Assembly (NCBI GenBank): GCA_029880265.1
Contig: JAOUOT010000006.1
Span: 62,001 to 126,000, forward strand
Source: Spirochaetia bacterium
GTDB taxonomy: Bacteria > Spirochaetota > Leptospiria > Turneriellales > JAOUOS01
Direction of reading: 5' to 3'
Length of the DNA: 64,000 nt
The position numbers and the translations under genes are program-made. Of this stretch, positions 9,843-18,084 are shown piece after piece (position 1 is the stretch's first letter; each line of letters opens with the position of its first letter). The notes under the pieces are model-generated. The model was not told the origin of the DNA and made no database searches. It saw only the letters and a list, made by a program, of their open reading frames with translations.

Positions 9843-10175
9843 TTTTTTTCCTTAAATAAAAATAAACAGACTTCATTTATAGAGATGAAATCAATAAAGA
9901 TCGGTATTCAAATTCTAAAATAACAGAATCTTATTAAACAAATTATCTATGTATATTTATCGACATTTATAGATTTAATATCAAGGTTTTTTGTAAATTG
10001 TATTTATTAGCAATCGGCGCATTTCATGTTTCAGCGCAGATTATACAGACAATATAGATAATTATTAATTGTGTTTATGGTATAATTTTATTTGAAAACC
10101 GAGAAAGCATTAAAATGCCGCGCCAGCCAAGCCGTTCAAAAGAACCGCCTGGCTAATTATGCGCTCTTATTTTTT
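9843..10175. other. Intergenic region between porin and chemoreceptor gene
   Basis: 333 AT-rich bases without a credible gene. It holds an imperfect inverted repeat at 10125-10154. Further toward the receptor gene there is a minus-strand GTCGATAA, resembling a FliA -10 box, but no matching -35 element at the right distance. Confidence 0.5.
10125..10154. terminator. Imperfect inverted repeat, possible terminator of the porin gene
   Basis: AGCCA at 10125-10129 pairs with TGGCT at 10150-10154. The inner arms pair with two mismatches around a 4-base AAAA loop. It lies just downstream of the minus-strand porin stop. On that strand only a short T run follows, so termination is plausible but not strong. 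Confidence 0.4.
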
Positions 10176-11393
10176 TTAAACCTTCTTACCGAAATTCGTC
10201 TGCACCTGAAAATAAAATACGTTATCTTTCTTGTCGACGGGATTTAAGTCTGCGTCGGTTCCCGCTTTATCGCGTTTTATTTGATAAAAGACCTGAGCCT
10301 TAAAGTTATGCTTGTTGCCGTAAATATTTATACCCGCCCATATATCGGCAAATTTATCTTCGTCGGTAATTCCGTCGGCCGCTGTGTCAGATTGAAAATA
10401 GTTGTATCTTAAAGCGGGCATTACATAAATATCAGAGACCGGTATATTATAACCTAACGTACCCTGATAGGTATAAGTATTTTTATAAGCCGCCGATGAC
10501 ATAAAAGTTGTAAACTCGGCATTCGCGTAGACGCCCGCCATGGCAAATGTCGCGTCAAACGTATGTCCGTTTAAGTTTTCGCCATTATCTTGAATTCCCA
10601 TTTTAGCCGCATAATCGCTGTCTTTTGTGTAAAGACCTCCATAGCCTATTGAAAGTTTCATATCTTTTGAGAAATACTCTTCGCCTTCGACCCAGCCTTT
10701 ATCTTTACCGTTTTTGATTAGACCGCCAAAAGGGTTTACCTGAACGCGCCAGTTAAAAAGAGGGTTTACATTACTATTTACGGCTTCAACACTCTTATAG
10801 CCAACGCCGTTTTGCCCCGAACCCTCGCCGTTTGTCACAGACGCATCAAAATCTAAAAAATGTTCGTATGAACTTCCCATGAGCAAAAGCGGTTTAAGCG
10901 ATAGTTTTATTCCGATATCCTGCTCTTGAGTTGTACTTGCCGAAAATGCCGCTTCGTTAAACATTAATCTGCTTGAAGACTGAACTGATTCTCTTATAAA
11001 AGGAATCTTAAATTGTCCCATGGTAATTTTACCGCTTAAAAACGGCAGTTTAACCCATAAATTTGCCTCTTGAATAACAGATTTTGATTTTTGAAGCATG
11101 CTTTCGCCTTTTAGTTCAAGATAACCGCCATACCATTTCGCGCCCTGAAATACCAGACTTAACCTTAAACGGCGAAAGTTAAAATCGACCGCGTTATAAT
11201 CTTCATTTGTCGCGAAATCGCTGTCTTTTTCGCCCATCATCAATCGCGTTTGAATTCTCGCGCCTATTTTTAAAGACTCGTGTTTTTCTTCTTTTTTTTG
11301 TTCGGCAAATTTGTCGATAACAATCTCTTGAGCATAGAGCTTAATATTTGTTATAGCCAATGCAATAATTAATAATTTAATTGTTTTTTTCAC
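10176..11393 (-). CDS. Outer-membrane porin, phosphate-selective porin O/P type
   Basis: 405 residues. A Sec signal peptide (MKKTIKLLIIALAITNIKLYA, cleavage probably after the final Ala) leads into a protein of alternating strands: FNFRRLRLSLVFQG, YGGYLELKGE, GKITMGQFKIPF, WRVQVNPFGG, and FYFQVQTNFGKKV at the end. The RRLR and GQFKIPF patterns are those of OprO/OprP-like porins, which form a beta-barrel in the outer membrane and pass anions or other small solutes. Substrate selectivity cannot be read from the sequence. It stands alone, with long intergenic regions on both sides. Confidence 0.8.
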   Translation of the reverse strand: MKKTIKLLIIALAITNIKLYAQEIVIDKFAEQKKEEKHESLKIGARIQTRLMMGEKDSDFATNEDYNAVDFNFRRLRLSLVFQGAKWYGGYLELKGESMLQKSKSVIQEANLWVKLPFLSGKITMGQFKIPFIRESVQSSSRLMFNEAAFSASTTQEQDIGIKLSLKPLLLMGSSYEHFLDFDASVTNGEGSGQNGVGYKSVEAVNSNVNPLFNWRVQVNPFGGLIKNGKDKGWVEGEEYFSKDMKLSIGYGGLYTKDSDYAAKMGIQDNGENLNGHTFDATFAMAGVYANAEFTTFMSSAAYKNTYTYQGTLGYNIPVSDIYVMPALRYNYFQSDTAADGITDEDKFADIWAGINIYGNKHNFKAQVFYQIKRDKAGTDADLNPVDKKDNVFYFQVQTNFGKKV

Positions 11394-11756
11394 TTTTTAT
11401 TTCTCCTGTACTATTTTCATATATTAGCAGTTTATAATATATGAAACTTTTATTCATAAAACAAAAATTTTTTAATTTTTATTCAACGATTTTTAAATTA
11501 TATTATTTTTAGTAATTTTCTATTTTTTTAAAAATCACTCTGGCTATTGGCCATTATTTGGGTTTTTTACGATAAGTTAAGAAACTTAATAAACAGCCTT
11601 GTAGCAATAAGTTAAAGATTATTCATAAAAATATCAAGAAGAATACACCAATAGAAATACATCGGCATCAACTTTGTCTTTTCTTAAAAATTAGAAATCA
11701 TATATTTTTTTTGGCCTAAAGTAATTTATTATATACAATTGTCTCTATAGACTATC
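11394..11756. other. Divergent intergenic region
   Basis: 363 very AT-rich bases between the divergent porin and REC-GGDEF genes. It must hold both promoters. TATA-rich hexamers lie close to each start, but I could not assign a convincing -35/-10 pair. No gene or strong hairpin seen. Confidence 0.5.
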
Positions 11757-12671
11757 ATGAATTACCCAACCAATAATCAAAAAGTGCTTATAGTAGACGA
11801 TTCAAAAACTAATGTTCAAATTCTAACCGAAATATTGGGCCCATATTATACAACCCACTCTACTCATAAAGGGTCTGAAGTTCTAGATTTAGCCGCTTCT
11901 ATAAAACCCGATATTATTCTTCTAGACGTTATCATGCCCGATATAGACGGATACGAGGTCTGTCGCCAACTCAAGAAAGAAAGCGATTTTAAGAACATTC
12001 CCGTAATTTTCATATCGGCCATGGATTCTGAAATTGACGAGGCCAAAGGGCTTCAACTTGGCGCGATAGATTATATCACAAAGCCGGTCTCGCCAGCCAT
12101 TGTAATGGCGCGCGTAAAGAACCATTTAGAGCTGAAAACATACAGAGATCTTCTAGAGAAAGAATCTCTTCTTGACGGACTTACGGGCATACCCAATAGA
12201 CGAAATTTTGATCTTTTCCTTGAAAATGAAATGAAAAGATGCAAGAGAGACGAAAAACCTGTCGCTTTACTTCTCATTGATATTGATTTTTTCAAATTTT
12301 ATAACGATAATTACGGTCATCTTGCGGGCGATGATTGTCTTAAACTTGTCGCGAAAACGCTGGCGTCTTCGACTAATAGAACGGGCGATCTTGTCGCCCG
12401 CTACGGAGGAGAAGAATTCGCCTGTATCTTACCCGCTACCGATTTAGAAGCGGCCATAATACTTGCCGAGAAAATGCGGATGGCTGTAAACAACCTTAAA
12501 ATACCTCATAATTTTTCAGAAGCTGCCCAACATTTGACGATTAGCATGGGCGCGGCCTTTGTTTATCCAAAAGAGAACGCTTCTTCAGAATTCTTAATCA
12601 ATAAAGCTGATGACATGCTTTATAAAGCTAAAAATAAAGGCAGAAATAGAGTAGAATACGAAAAACAATAA
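11757..12671 (+). CDS. Response regulator with GGDEF output: diguanylate cyclase
   Basis: 304 residues. The receiver domain (~8-130) has the acidic pair D14-D15, phosphoacceptor D57 (ILLDVIMP) and KPVSP. The GGDEF domain (~140-300) has the active-site ARYGGEEF. Five residues before it is RTGD, the RxxD inhibitory site where the product c-di-GMP binds. The family makes c-di-GMP from two GTP, here probably under control of an unlinked histidine kinase. The architecture is that of a soluble, cytoplasmic PleD/WspR-like regulator. It stands alone and is followed 65 bases later by the DsbA-like gene. All catalytic residues are kept, so it should be active. Confidence 0.95.
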   Translation: MNYPTNNQKVLIVDDSKTNVQILTEILGPYYTTHSTHKGSEVLDLAASIKPDIILLDVIMPDIDGYEVCRQLKKESDFKNIPVIFISAMDSEIDEAKGLQLGAIDYITKPVSPAIVMARVKNHLELKTYRDLLEKESLLDGLTGIPNRRNFDLFLENEMKRCKRDEKPVALLLIDIDFFKFYNDNYGHLAGDDCLKLVAKTLASSTNRTGDLVARYGGEEFACILPATDLEAAIILAEKMRMAVNNLKIPHNFSEAAQHLTISMGAAFVYPKENASSEFLINKADDMLYKAKNKGRNRVEYEKQ

Positions 12672-12736
12672 AATGCTGGTTCATTTGAAAGGCTTTTTTT
12701 GTATGTCTCATAAAATAAAATTTAGAGGTAAAGAAA

Positions 12737-13411
12737 ATGAATTTCAAAGAAAACATTTCTTATATTTTAAGCGGCCTGCAAATCGCTCTTCTGATTACAA
12801 TTATATATCAGGTAAACACCTTAGCTCCAGGCTCAGAGAGAAGACCTGAACGGCCCAATCAAAGACAGGCTGAAAACAGACCGCCAAGACCGGCCCCCGG
12901 CGCAGAAGTAACCAAAGACTTAGACGGGTTAATTAAAGACGCGGCCATTCGCGGCAATAAAAACGCAAAAGTAACCATCGTTAAGTACAACAGTTTTACA
13001 TGCGGATACTGCAACAGAGCAAGAGAGCCCTTGATGCAGCTTTTAAAAAAATATCCCAATGACGTGAAAATTGCCTATAAACACTATAACAGAAATCAGG
13101 TAGATATGAAAGGCGCCGAAGCGGTAGAATGCGCGGGAGAACAAAATAAATTCTGGGAAATGTACGATACAATATTTGAAAAAGGCGTTAACGGAAATTA
13201 TAGCGATTACGCCAAAGGTATCGGAATTAATCCCAATAAATTTGACGAATGCATAAAAAAAGGAAAATACAAGCAAAAATCTGCACAAAATACTGAAGAA
13301 GGTCGTCAATTTGGCATAACAGGAACGCCCGGTTTCATCATAAACGGAAAATTATTTGTAGGTTTTAGACCTTTTGAAGGGTTTGAAGCATTGGTTAAAG
13401 AAGAACTGTAA
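12737..13411 (+). CDS. Membrane-anchored DsbA-family thioredoxin-fold protein
   Basis: 224 residues. One N-terminal membrane segment (~8-27), a Pro/Arg-rich linker (~32-55), then a DsbA/thioredoxin_4 domain with the redox motif CGYC in SFTCGYCNRA and the cis-Pro loop GTPGFIING. The catalytic domain should face the periplasm and act as a thiol oxidase or isomerase. Close relatives include the DsbA-like proteins related to Com1 and BdbD. A good SD (AGAGGTAAAG) precedes the ATG. It is followed by an M23 peptidase on the same strand after 73 bases. No DsbB or DsbD partner is in the window. Confidence 0.88.
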   Translation: MNFKENISYILSGLQIALLITIIYQVNTLAPGSERRPERPNQRQAENRPPRPAPGAEVTKDLDGLIKDAAIRGNKNAKVTIVKYNSFTCGYCNRAREPLMQLLKKYPNDVKIAYKHYNRNQVDMKGAEAVECAGEQNKFWEMYDTIFEKGVNGNYSDYAKGIGINPNKFDECIKKGKYKQKSAQNTEEGRQFGITGTPGFIINGKLFVGFRPFEGFEALVKEEL

Positions 13412-13484
13412 TTTTTATACGGTTATTTTTATATTACTATTAAAATTTAATTAATTACCGAAAATAAATTTAGTACATATTTTC

Positions 13485-14378
13485 ATGAAATGTAAAGCTA
13501 AATTTGTTTTCGGTTTTTTATTTCTTAATATAAGCGTTTCTTTTATATTTTCGTCTGCCATACCTATTTCAACAAATCAGACAAATGCAAATTTCATTGA
13601 AGACCTTTCTTACAAGAATCAGGAAATTATAAACTTCAGAAAAGAGGTTCATGACAATATCAGAGTCTTAAAAATAAATGATACGGTAAATTTAAAATGG
13701 AGAAAATATAAAATTAAAAAAGAAGATAATTTTTATAAAATCATGTCCGTTACAATGCTTGATCATGATACAATTTCAACTGTAAATAAATTAAATTCCG
13801 CTTATGAAACAAAAACTGAAGACATATGGCTCTTGCCCAATGTTCGCGGCATGGCAATTCTAAAGAAAGATAAAAATAAATTCATCGATAAATATGGCGT
13901 TTCAAAAAATCTTTTTTTTAATATTCCCGAAAATCATGATTATTTATTCGTTCCCAGAGTTTCAAAAATACGAATAAATAATAACAAAAAACAAATTTCA
14001 CTTTCTGATTTTATCAAGCCGGCAAAGGGTATTATCTCGTCTAATTATGGGTTAAGAGACGACCCTTTTTTGAAGAAAAAAAAATTTCATAAAGGAATCG
14101 ATATCGCCTGCCCTAAGTTGAGCCCGGTTTCAGCTTCTGAATCGGGAAAAGTTATTTTTTCTTCTGCTCAAAAAGATTACGGAAAAACAATAATCATTGA
14201 ACACGAAAACGGTTATCAAACTATATATGCCCATTTAAATAAAATTCTGGTTAAAAAGGGAAATCTCATACAAAAAGGCGAAAAAATCGGACTCTCGGGC
14301 AAAACCGGTAAATCGACTGCCCCGCATTTGCACTTTGAAATCAGAAGAAAAGGAAGACCGGTAAGACCGCGTTTTTAA
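13485..14378 (+). CDS. LysM/M23-type cell-wall endopeptidase
   Basis: 297 residues with an N-terminal hydrophobic segment (signal peptide or anchor, ~7-25). Next come a LysM-like segment (YKIKKEDNFYKIMSV, ~76-130) and a C-terminal M23 (LytM) metallopeptidase domain (~185-297). Zinc-site motifs are HKGIDIA and HLHFE, with the conserved GxxSxxYGxRxDP start (ISSNYGLRDDP). M23 enzymes cut peptidoglycan cross-links, or act as activators when degenerate; here the motifs are complete. A second gene of the same plan is at 24059-24916. The protein ends soon after the catalytic motif (RRKGRPVRPRF), with no extra domain. Confidence 0.88.
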   Translation: MKCKAKFVFGFLFLNISVSFIFSSAIPISTNQTNANFIEDLSYKNQEIINFRKEVHDNIRVLKINDTVNLKWRKYKIKKEDNFYKIMSVTMLDHDTISTVNKLNSAYETKTEDIWLLPNVRGMAILKKDKNKFIDKYGVSKNLFFNIPENHDYLFVPRVSKIRINNNKKQISLSDFIKPAKGIISSNYGLRDDPFLKKKKFHKGIDIACPKLSPVSASESGKVIFSSAQKDYGKTIIIEHENGYQTIYAHLNKILVKKGNLIQKGEKIGLSGKTGKSTAPHLHFEIRRKGRPVRPRF

Positions 14379-14555
14379 TTTTATATATGTTTTTTTTTGG
14401 CCGCTAAATTTCGTTTTCTTTAGCTTTTGGTATTTTTATTATTTGACAATTTATATGATTTTTGATAAATTTAAGTTAAAAATAAGTATATGACGAAGAT
14501 ATAATACAATTAAAATATTTGACGATATAAAAAGAAATAGATATTAGGAAGTATA

Positions 14556-14858
14556 ATGGATTGGCAAAATACACTATCTCAAGCGATACAAGAAAATAAG
14601 ATAAGAGAACTATATTTGTACAAGGTACCGGTTCTAAAAACATGCGACAATTGGGCCGCAGTCAAAGAACTGGGCAGAGTAAGCTTCAAAGGAAAACACG
14701 CCACATATAATGGCGCACTTGTTAAATATGCAGAAAGCTTATATTTTGTGCCCGAAGCAAGAATTGAAGCTCTGGCCCCGTATAGAAAATGGAACTTAAA
14801 AAATACCATTGACGTTATTTCTGAAGAAGACTTTAAAAAACAAACAAGAAAAAAATAA
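14556..14858 (+). CDS. Hypothetical 100-residue protein
   Basis: I do not recognise this protein. It is soluble, with no signal peptide or membrane segment, slightly basic and ends in a Lys-rich tail. The start is well supported by AGGAAG seven bases before the ATG. Its base composition and codon use look like its neighbours. It stands alone between the M23 peptidase gene and the convergent STAS gene, which ends one base away. Segments such as WAAVKELGRVSFKGKH and ALAPYRKWNLKN suggest a compact alpha/beta fold, but this is only an impression. Confidence 0.7.
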   Translation: MDWQNTLSQAIQENKIRELYLYKVPVLKTCDNWAAVKELGRVSFKGKHATYNGALVKYAESLYFVPEARIEALAPYRKWNLKNTIDVISEEDFKKQTRKK

Positions 14859-14859
14859 T

Positions 14860-15525
14860 TTAATTTTCAATATTATTTTCAATATTATAATAAAAATTAA
14901 TTTTACAAGAGGGGCACAAATATTTTCCCGCTTTTGAAACCCTCAATCGTCTACCGCAGTTTTGACAATAAATAATTCTTGCGCCAGATTGTACTTGTTC
15001 AATATTTTTTTCTAAGGGTATGCTTTCATTACTTTGAGAATCGTTATTTTCGGTTTCTGTAACCGGTATTGTAGCGGTATTGTTAGACCCATTATTAACT
15101 TCTTGAAATTCCTGCGAGCCTATATCCATGGGAGTTGGTTGCTGCAGATTCTTCTCTAAGACGCCTGTATTTTCATTCCTTTTCATTTTTTGAATTTCTG
15201 TTACGGCTTCTTTTGCGCCTGAGCATAATTTTATCATTTGATCTATTTTTAGAAATTTTAATAACCGCATAATTTCTTCAGAAGCGTGACAAATCGCCAT
15301 CTTTCCGCCTCTTGATATTAAAAACTGATGAATTTCTGATAATACCCCAATGCCCCGCGAAGAAAGATACTCTAGCGATAAAAAATCAAGAACAAAGTCT
15401 TTGTATCCGTCAAGCATTCTTTCTTCAAACCATGCTTTAAAATCAGAGGCGGTTCTTGAATCTAACGCGCCCTCGAGTTCAATAATTAAAACCTCATCGT
15501 TTAATTTGGTATTTAATTCAAGCAT
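14860..15525 (-). CDS. STAS-domain protein (anti-sigma antagonist type) with C-terminal zinc ribbon
   Basis: 221 residues. The N-terminal STAS domain (~1-110) resembles anti-anti-sigma factors of the SpoIIAA/RsbV type. The usual phosphorylation loop reads LSSRGIGVL, so S55 or S56 is the likely switch residue. A disordered Asn/Glu/Ser-rich linker (~115-185) follows. Then comes a short zinc ribbon with two CxxC pairs (CQNC and CPSC) near the C-terminus. The ribbon is unusual for a stand-alone STAS protein. The gene starts 9 bases after the orphan membrane sensor gene upstream, so the two are probably one operon. No anti-sigma kinase or PP2C phosphatase lies nearby. The target is unknown. Confidence 0.8.
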   Translation of the reverse strand: MLELNTKLNDEVLIIELEGALDSRTASDFKAWFEERMLDGYKDFVLDFLSLEYLSSRGIGVLSEIHQFLISRGGKMAICHASEEIMRLLKFLKIDQMIKLCSGAKEAVTEIQKMKRNENTGVLEKNLQQPTPMDIGSQEFQEVNNGSNNTATIPVTETENNDSQSNESIPLEKNIEQVQSGARIIYCQNCGRRLRVSKAGKYLCPSCKINFYYNIENNIEN

Positions 15526-15534
15526 AATATAAAT

Positions 15535-16485
15535 TTAGTCTCCTAATAAAATAGCGTCAAGAATTTCATTGTTATTTTCAGAATCTGAAGGTTTTCTTGA
15601 CGCTTGTTCAAATATTTTCTTTTCAATAACAACCGGATTTCCCTTTATTTTATTTTTATTGGCCAGAACAGAAAGAAAGTCTACCCATGTTTTGCGAATT
15701 CTTTTTATATGAGAAAAAAATAACAATATTATAATCAATGAAACCATAAGTCCGGCAATGAAAATAAAAAGCAAATGCTTTATAAATTTCTTTATCTCTT
15801 CTTTAATAAATTCATATATAAATAAGCGATTCATTTGAACATGGGCCGTCGCGTAATTCTTACCCTTTATGCTTACAGGAGAAGAAAAATCTACGGTATA
15901 ATTTAAGTTTTTAGACAAAAAAAACTGAAGAAGGTATGTGTAACGGTCATTAATATTGTTTGTAGGATACGGATAATCTTGCACATAAACCTGTCCCTCT
16001 TCTAATAATAAACCTGAATGAAAAAATTCATTATTGTATTTCATGGCAATTTGATTAATTCTTTCTTTTTTGCCCCTTGTTATCATAGTTAAATCGGTAT
16101 GAGATAAAACCTTACCCTGCTTATCTAATATAAATATTTCTGAAATAGGATTTTCTTTTGACCTTAATGCCCCTTGATTTTCTAACTTTGAAAGCATTGA
16201 AGTGATAGGCGAGAAATTCTTTTGTTTATAACCAAATGCCCCTGAAGCCGCCGTTAATCTTGCAAGTTCTTTGCCTCTTTGAATAAAAGTTTTTTCGGCG
16301 GCTTTTGTATAGTCTTTTAAAGAATAATACTTTGATAATGAAAGCGAACCAATCAGTAACGCTTCTGTAAAGAATAATACGGTAAAAATAAAGGTAAACG
16401 ATAAAGAAATAAATTGACCTTTATTTTCTTCTGTTTCTTTATTTTCTTTATTTTCATGACTATTGTCAAAATTATTATGACTCAT
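15535..16485 (-). CDS. Membrane sensor protein with periplasmic domain and no recognisable output domain
   Basis: About 316 residues from the ATG at 16485 (the frame is open up to 16512). A hydrophilic Asn/Glu-rich start is followed by TM1 (about 25-45), a periplasmic region of about 170 residues with Cache-like features (EIFILDKQGKVLSHT), TM2 (~235-257) and a short cytoplasmic tail of about 65 residues. There is no HAMP, kinase, cyclase or MCP domain that I can recognise. It resembles the input half of a transmembrane receptor. The STAS-ribbon gene follows after 9 bases, so the STAS protein may be its output partner. That link is inference from gene order only. Confidence 0.65.
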   Translation of the reverse strand: MSHNNFDNSHENKENKETEENKGQFISLSFTFIFTVLFFTEALLIGSLSLSKYYSLKDYTKAAEKTFIQRGKELARLTAASGAFGYKQKNFSPITSMLSKLENQGALRSKENPISEIFILDKQGKVLSHTDLTMITRGKKERINQIAMKYNNEFFHSGLLLEEGQVYVQDYPYPTNNINDRYTYLLQFFLSKNLNYTVDFSSPVSIKGKNYATAHVQMNRLFIYEFIKEEIKKFIKHLLFIFIAGLMVSLIIILLFFSHIKRIRKTWVDFLSVLANKNKIKGNPVVIEKKIFEQASRKPSDSENNNEILDAILLGD

Positions 16486-16573
16486 TAAGATACTATCGGT
16501 AAAATATATCATATTTTAAATAATTTTTTGCGATTGACGGGTTTTCTTCATTTCTAAAGATTAAATCGATAAA

Positions 16574-17194
16574 ATGTTAAAAATTGAGAACGTCTCATTA
16601 AAAATCAAAAACAAAGTTCTTATAAAAGGTCTCTCATTTAAAGTTAAAAAGGGCGAAATTAATGTTTTAACAGGGCCCTCAGGAACCGGAAAATCAAGCC
16701 TTTTAAGCGCCATTTTAGGGTTTATTCCGTTAACCGAAGGCGGCATAGTTTATAATGATTTAATATTAAATTCTGACACTGCGTTAGAAATAAGAAAGCA
16801 TACAGCCTGGCTGCCGCAGCAGACAGACCTGGGTATTAATACCGTTTATGATACCATTTATGAACCCTTTTCTTTTCATTTAAATCAAAATATTAAACCC
16901 TCAATTAATGACATAAAAGAAAAATTATCGATATTGAATTTACCATACAATATACTAGAGACCAAGTATAAAAGAATATCGGGCGGCGAGAAGCAGAAAA
17001 TTCTTATTCTAATATGCGTTTTATTAAAAAGAAGATTCTTGTTTTTAGACGAGCCGACATCGGCTTTAGATAAAAATTCAAAAAAGCAGGTTTTTCAGCT
17101 TCTAAAATCGCAAAATAATTCGGTTATCTTATCTTGCTCGCACGACAAAGACTGGATAAACTATTGCGACAATATAATCAATATAGAGAAATAA
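16574..17194 (+). CDS. fetA: ABC transporter ATP-binding protein, FetA (YbbL)-like
   Basis: 206 residues, one ABC ATPase domain. Walker A is GPSGTGKSS, the Q-loop follows in LPQQTD, the signature is ISGGEKQ and Walker B is FLFLDEPTSALD, with the H-switch in SCSHDKDW. It energises the adjacent membrane protein, which is of the YbbM/FetB family. In E. coli the FetAB pair exports iron and protects from peroxide stress. The two genes are 3 bases apart. The assignment as FetA rests mainly on this partner. Confidence 0.85.
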   Translation: MLKIENVSLKIKNKVLIKGLSFKVKKGEINVLTGPSGTGKSSLLSAILGFIPLTEGGIVYNDLILNSDTALEIRKHTAWLPQQTDLGINTVYDTIYEPFSFHLNQNIKPSINDIKEKLSILNLPYNILETKYKRISGGEKQKILILICVLLKRRFLFLDEPTSALDKNSKKQVFQLLKSQNNSVILSCSHDKDWINYCDNIINIEK

Positions 17195-17197
17195 TAA

Positions 17198-17989
17198 ATG
17201 CAGACCATTGATATCAACATAATAAATTTAGCGATTGGGTTTTCGCTTTTAATCGTTCCCGTCATTATACTGATATATTATAAAACGGCCCTTACCTCTT
17301 CAATGCTTTTGAGCATATTTAGAATGATTTTGCAATTGTCTTTTATAGGCATTTATTTAAAATATATATTTGAGCTAAACGCCGTATGGGTAAATTTAAC
17401 ATGGGCCATGCTTATGGTATTAATAACCGCCGTTACCATCGTTAAGCGAAGCGAATTAAGCCTTAAAATATTTTTAGCGCCAATTTTTGCGGGCGTCTCT
17501 ATCGGAATGCTTTTCTCGTCTTTGTTTTTATTGAAATTTGTTTTGCGTTTAGATAACATCTACGAGGCGCGTTATTTAATTCCTATATTGGGGATGATAG
17601 CCGGCAACTGCTTAAACGCCGCAATAGTCGGGCTTAGACATTTTTACGCCGGAATTCAAAAAGACGAAGAAAGATATAAATACTATCTTTCGTGCGGAGC
17701 TAAACCGTCAGAGGCGCTTTTGGGCTTTATCAAGAATTCTATGAAAGAAGCTTTTCAGCCGGCGATAGCGCAAACGGCAACCATTGGGTTGATTGCTCTT
17801 CCCGGAATGATGACAGGGCAAATCTTAGGCGGAAGCTCTCCGCTTTTAGCTATAAAGTATCAAATCATGATCATGACGGCAATAATGGCGGGCAAAATAT
17901 TGACGCTTCATTTTTCTCTTTATTTTTCAAAAAAATTCTCTTTTAACGAAATGAATATTTTAAATTATCAGATATTTAAACAAAAATAA
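17198..17989 (+). CDS. fetB: FetB (YbbM/UPF0014)-type ABC transporter permease
   Basis: 263 residues with about seven membrane segments and the UPF0014 family pattern: early FRMILQLSFIG, central RYLIPILGMIAGNCLNAA, and the segment FQPAIAQTATIGLIALPGMMTGQILGG near residue 200. Together with the ATPase upstream it should form an inner-membrane exporter, probably for iron in the E. coli FetAB sense. The C-terminal ~25 residues are hydrophilic. It is convergent with the HD-GYP gene, and a perfect 10-bp inverted repeat lies between them. Confidence 0.88.
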   Translation: MQTIDINIINLAIGFSLLIVPVIILIYYKTALTSSMLLSIFRMILQLSFIGIYLKYIFELNAVWVNLTWAMLMVLITAVTIVKRSELSLKIFLAPIFAGVSIGMLFSSLFLLKFVLRLDNIYEARYLIPILGMIAGNCLNAAIVGLRHFYAGIQKDEERYKYYLSCGAKPSEALLGFIKNSMKEAFQPAIAQTATIGLIALPGMMTGQILGGSSPLLAIKYQIMIMTAIMAGKILTLHFSLYFSKKFSFNEMNILNYQIFKQK

Positions 17990-18054
17990 ATAACGGCGAT
18001 TTTAATTTCTTAATCGTTAGTATTTCATACGGCAAAAACATCCGCAACAACTCT

Positions 18055-18084
18055 GCCTATAAAATCTGGTTAGGTTTTATAGGC
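18055..18084. terminator. Perfect inverted repeat between convergent genes
   Basis: GCCTATAAAA (18055-18064), a 10-base loop, then TTTTATAGGC (18075-18084). It covers the last codons and stop of the minus-strand HD-GYP gene and lies downstream of fetB. The arms carry their own A/T runs but no longer U-tract follows, so it may act as a weak bidirectional terminator. Confidence 0.45.

Noticed and set aside
9961-9990. Possible FliA promoter (GTCGATAA on the minus strand) upstream of the CZB receptor
   Set aside because: No TAAA or GTTT-like -35 element at the right spacing.
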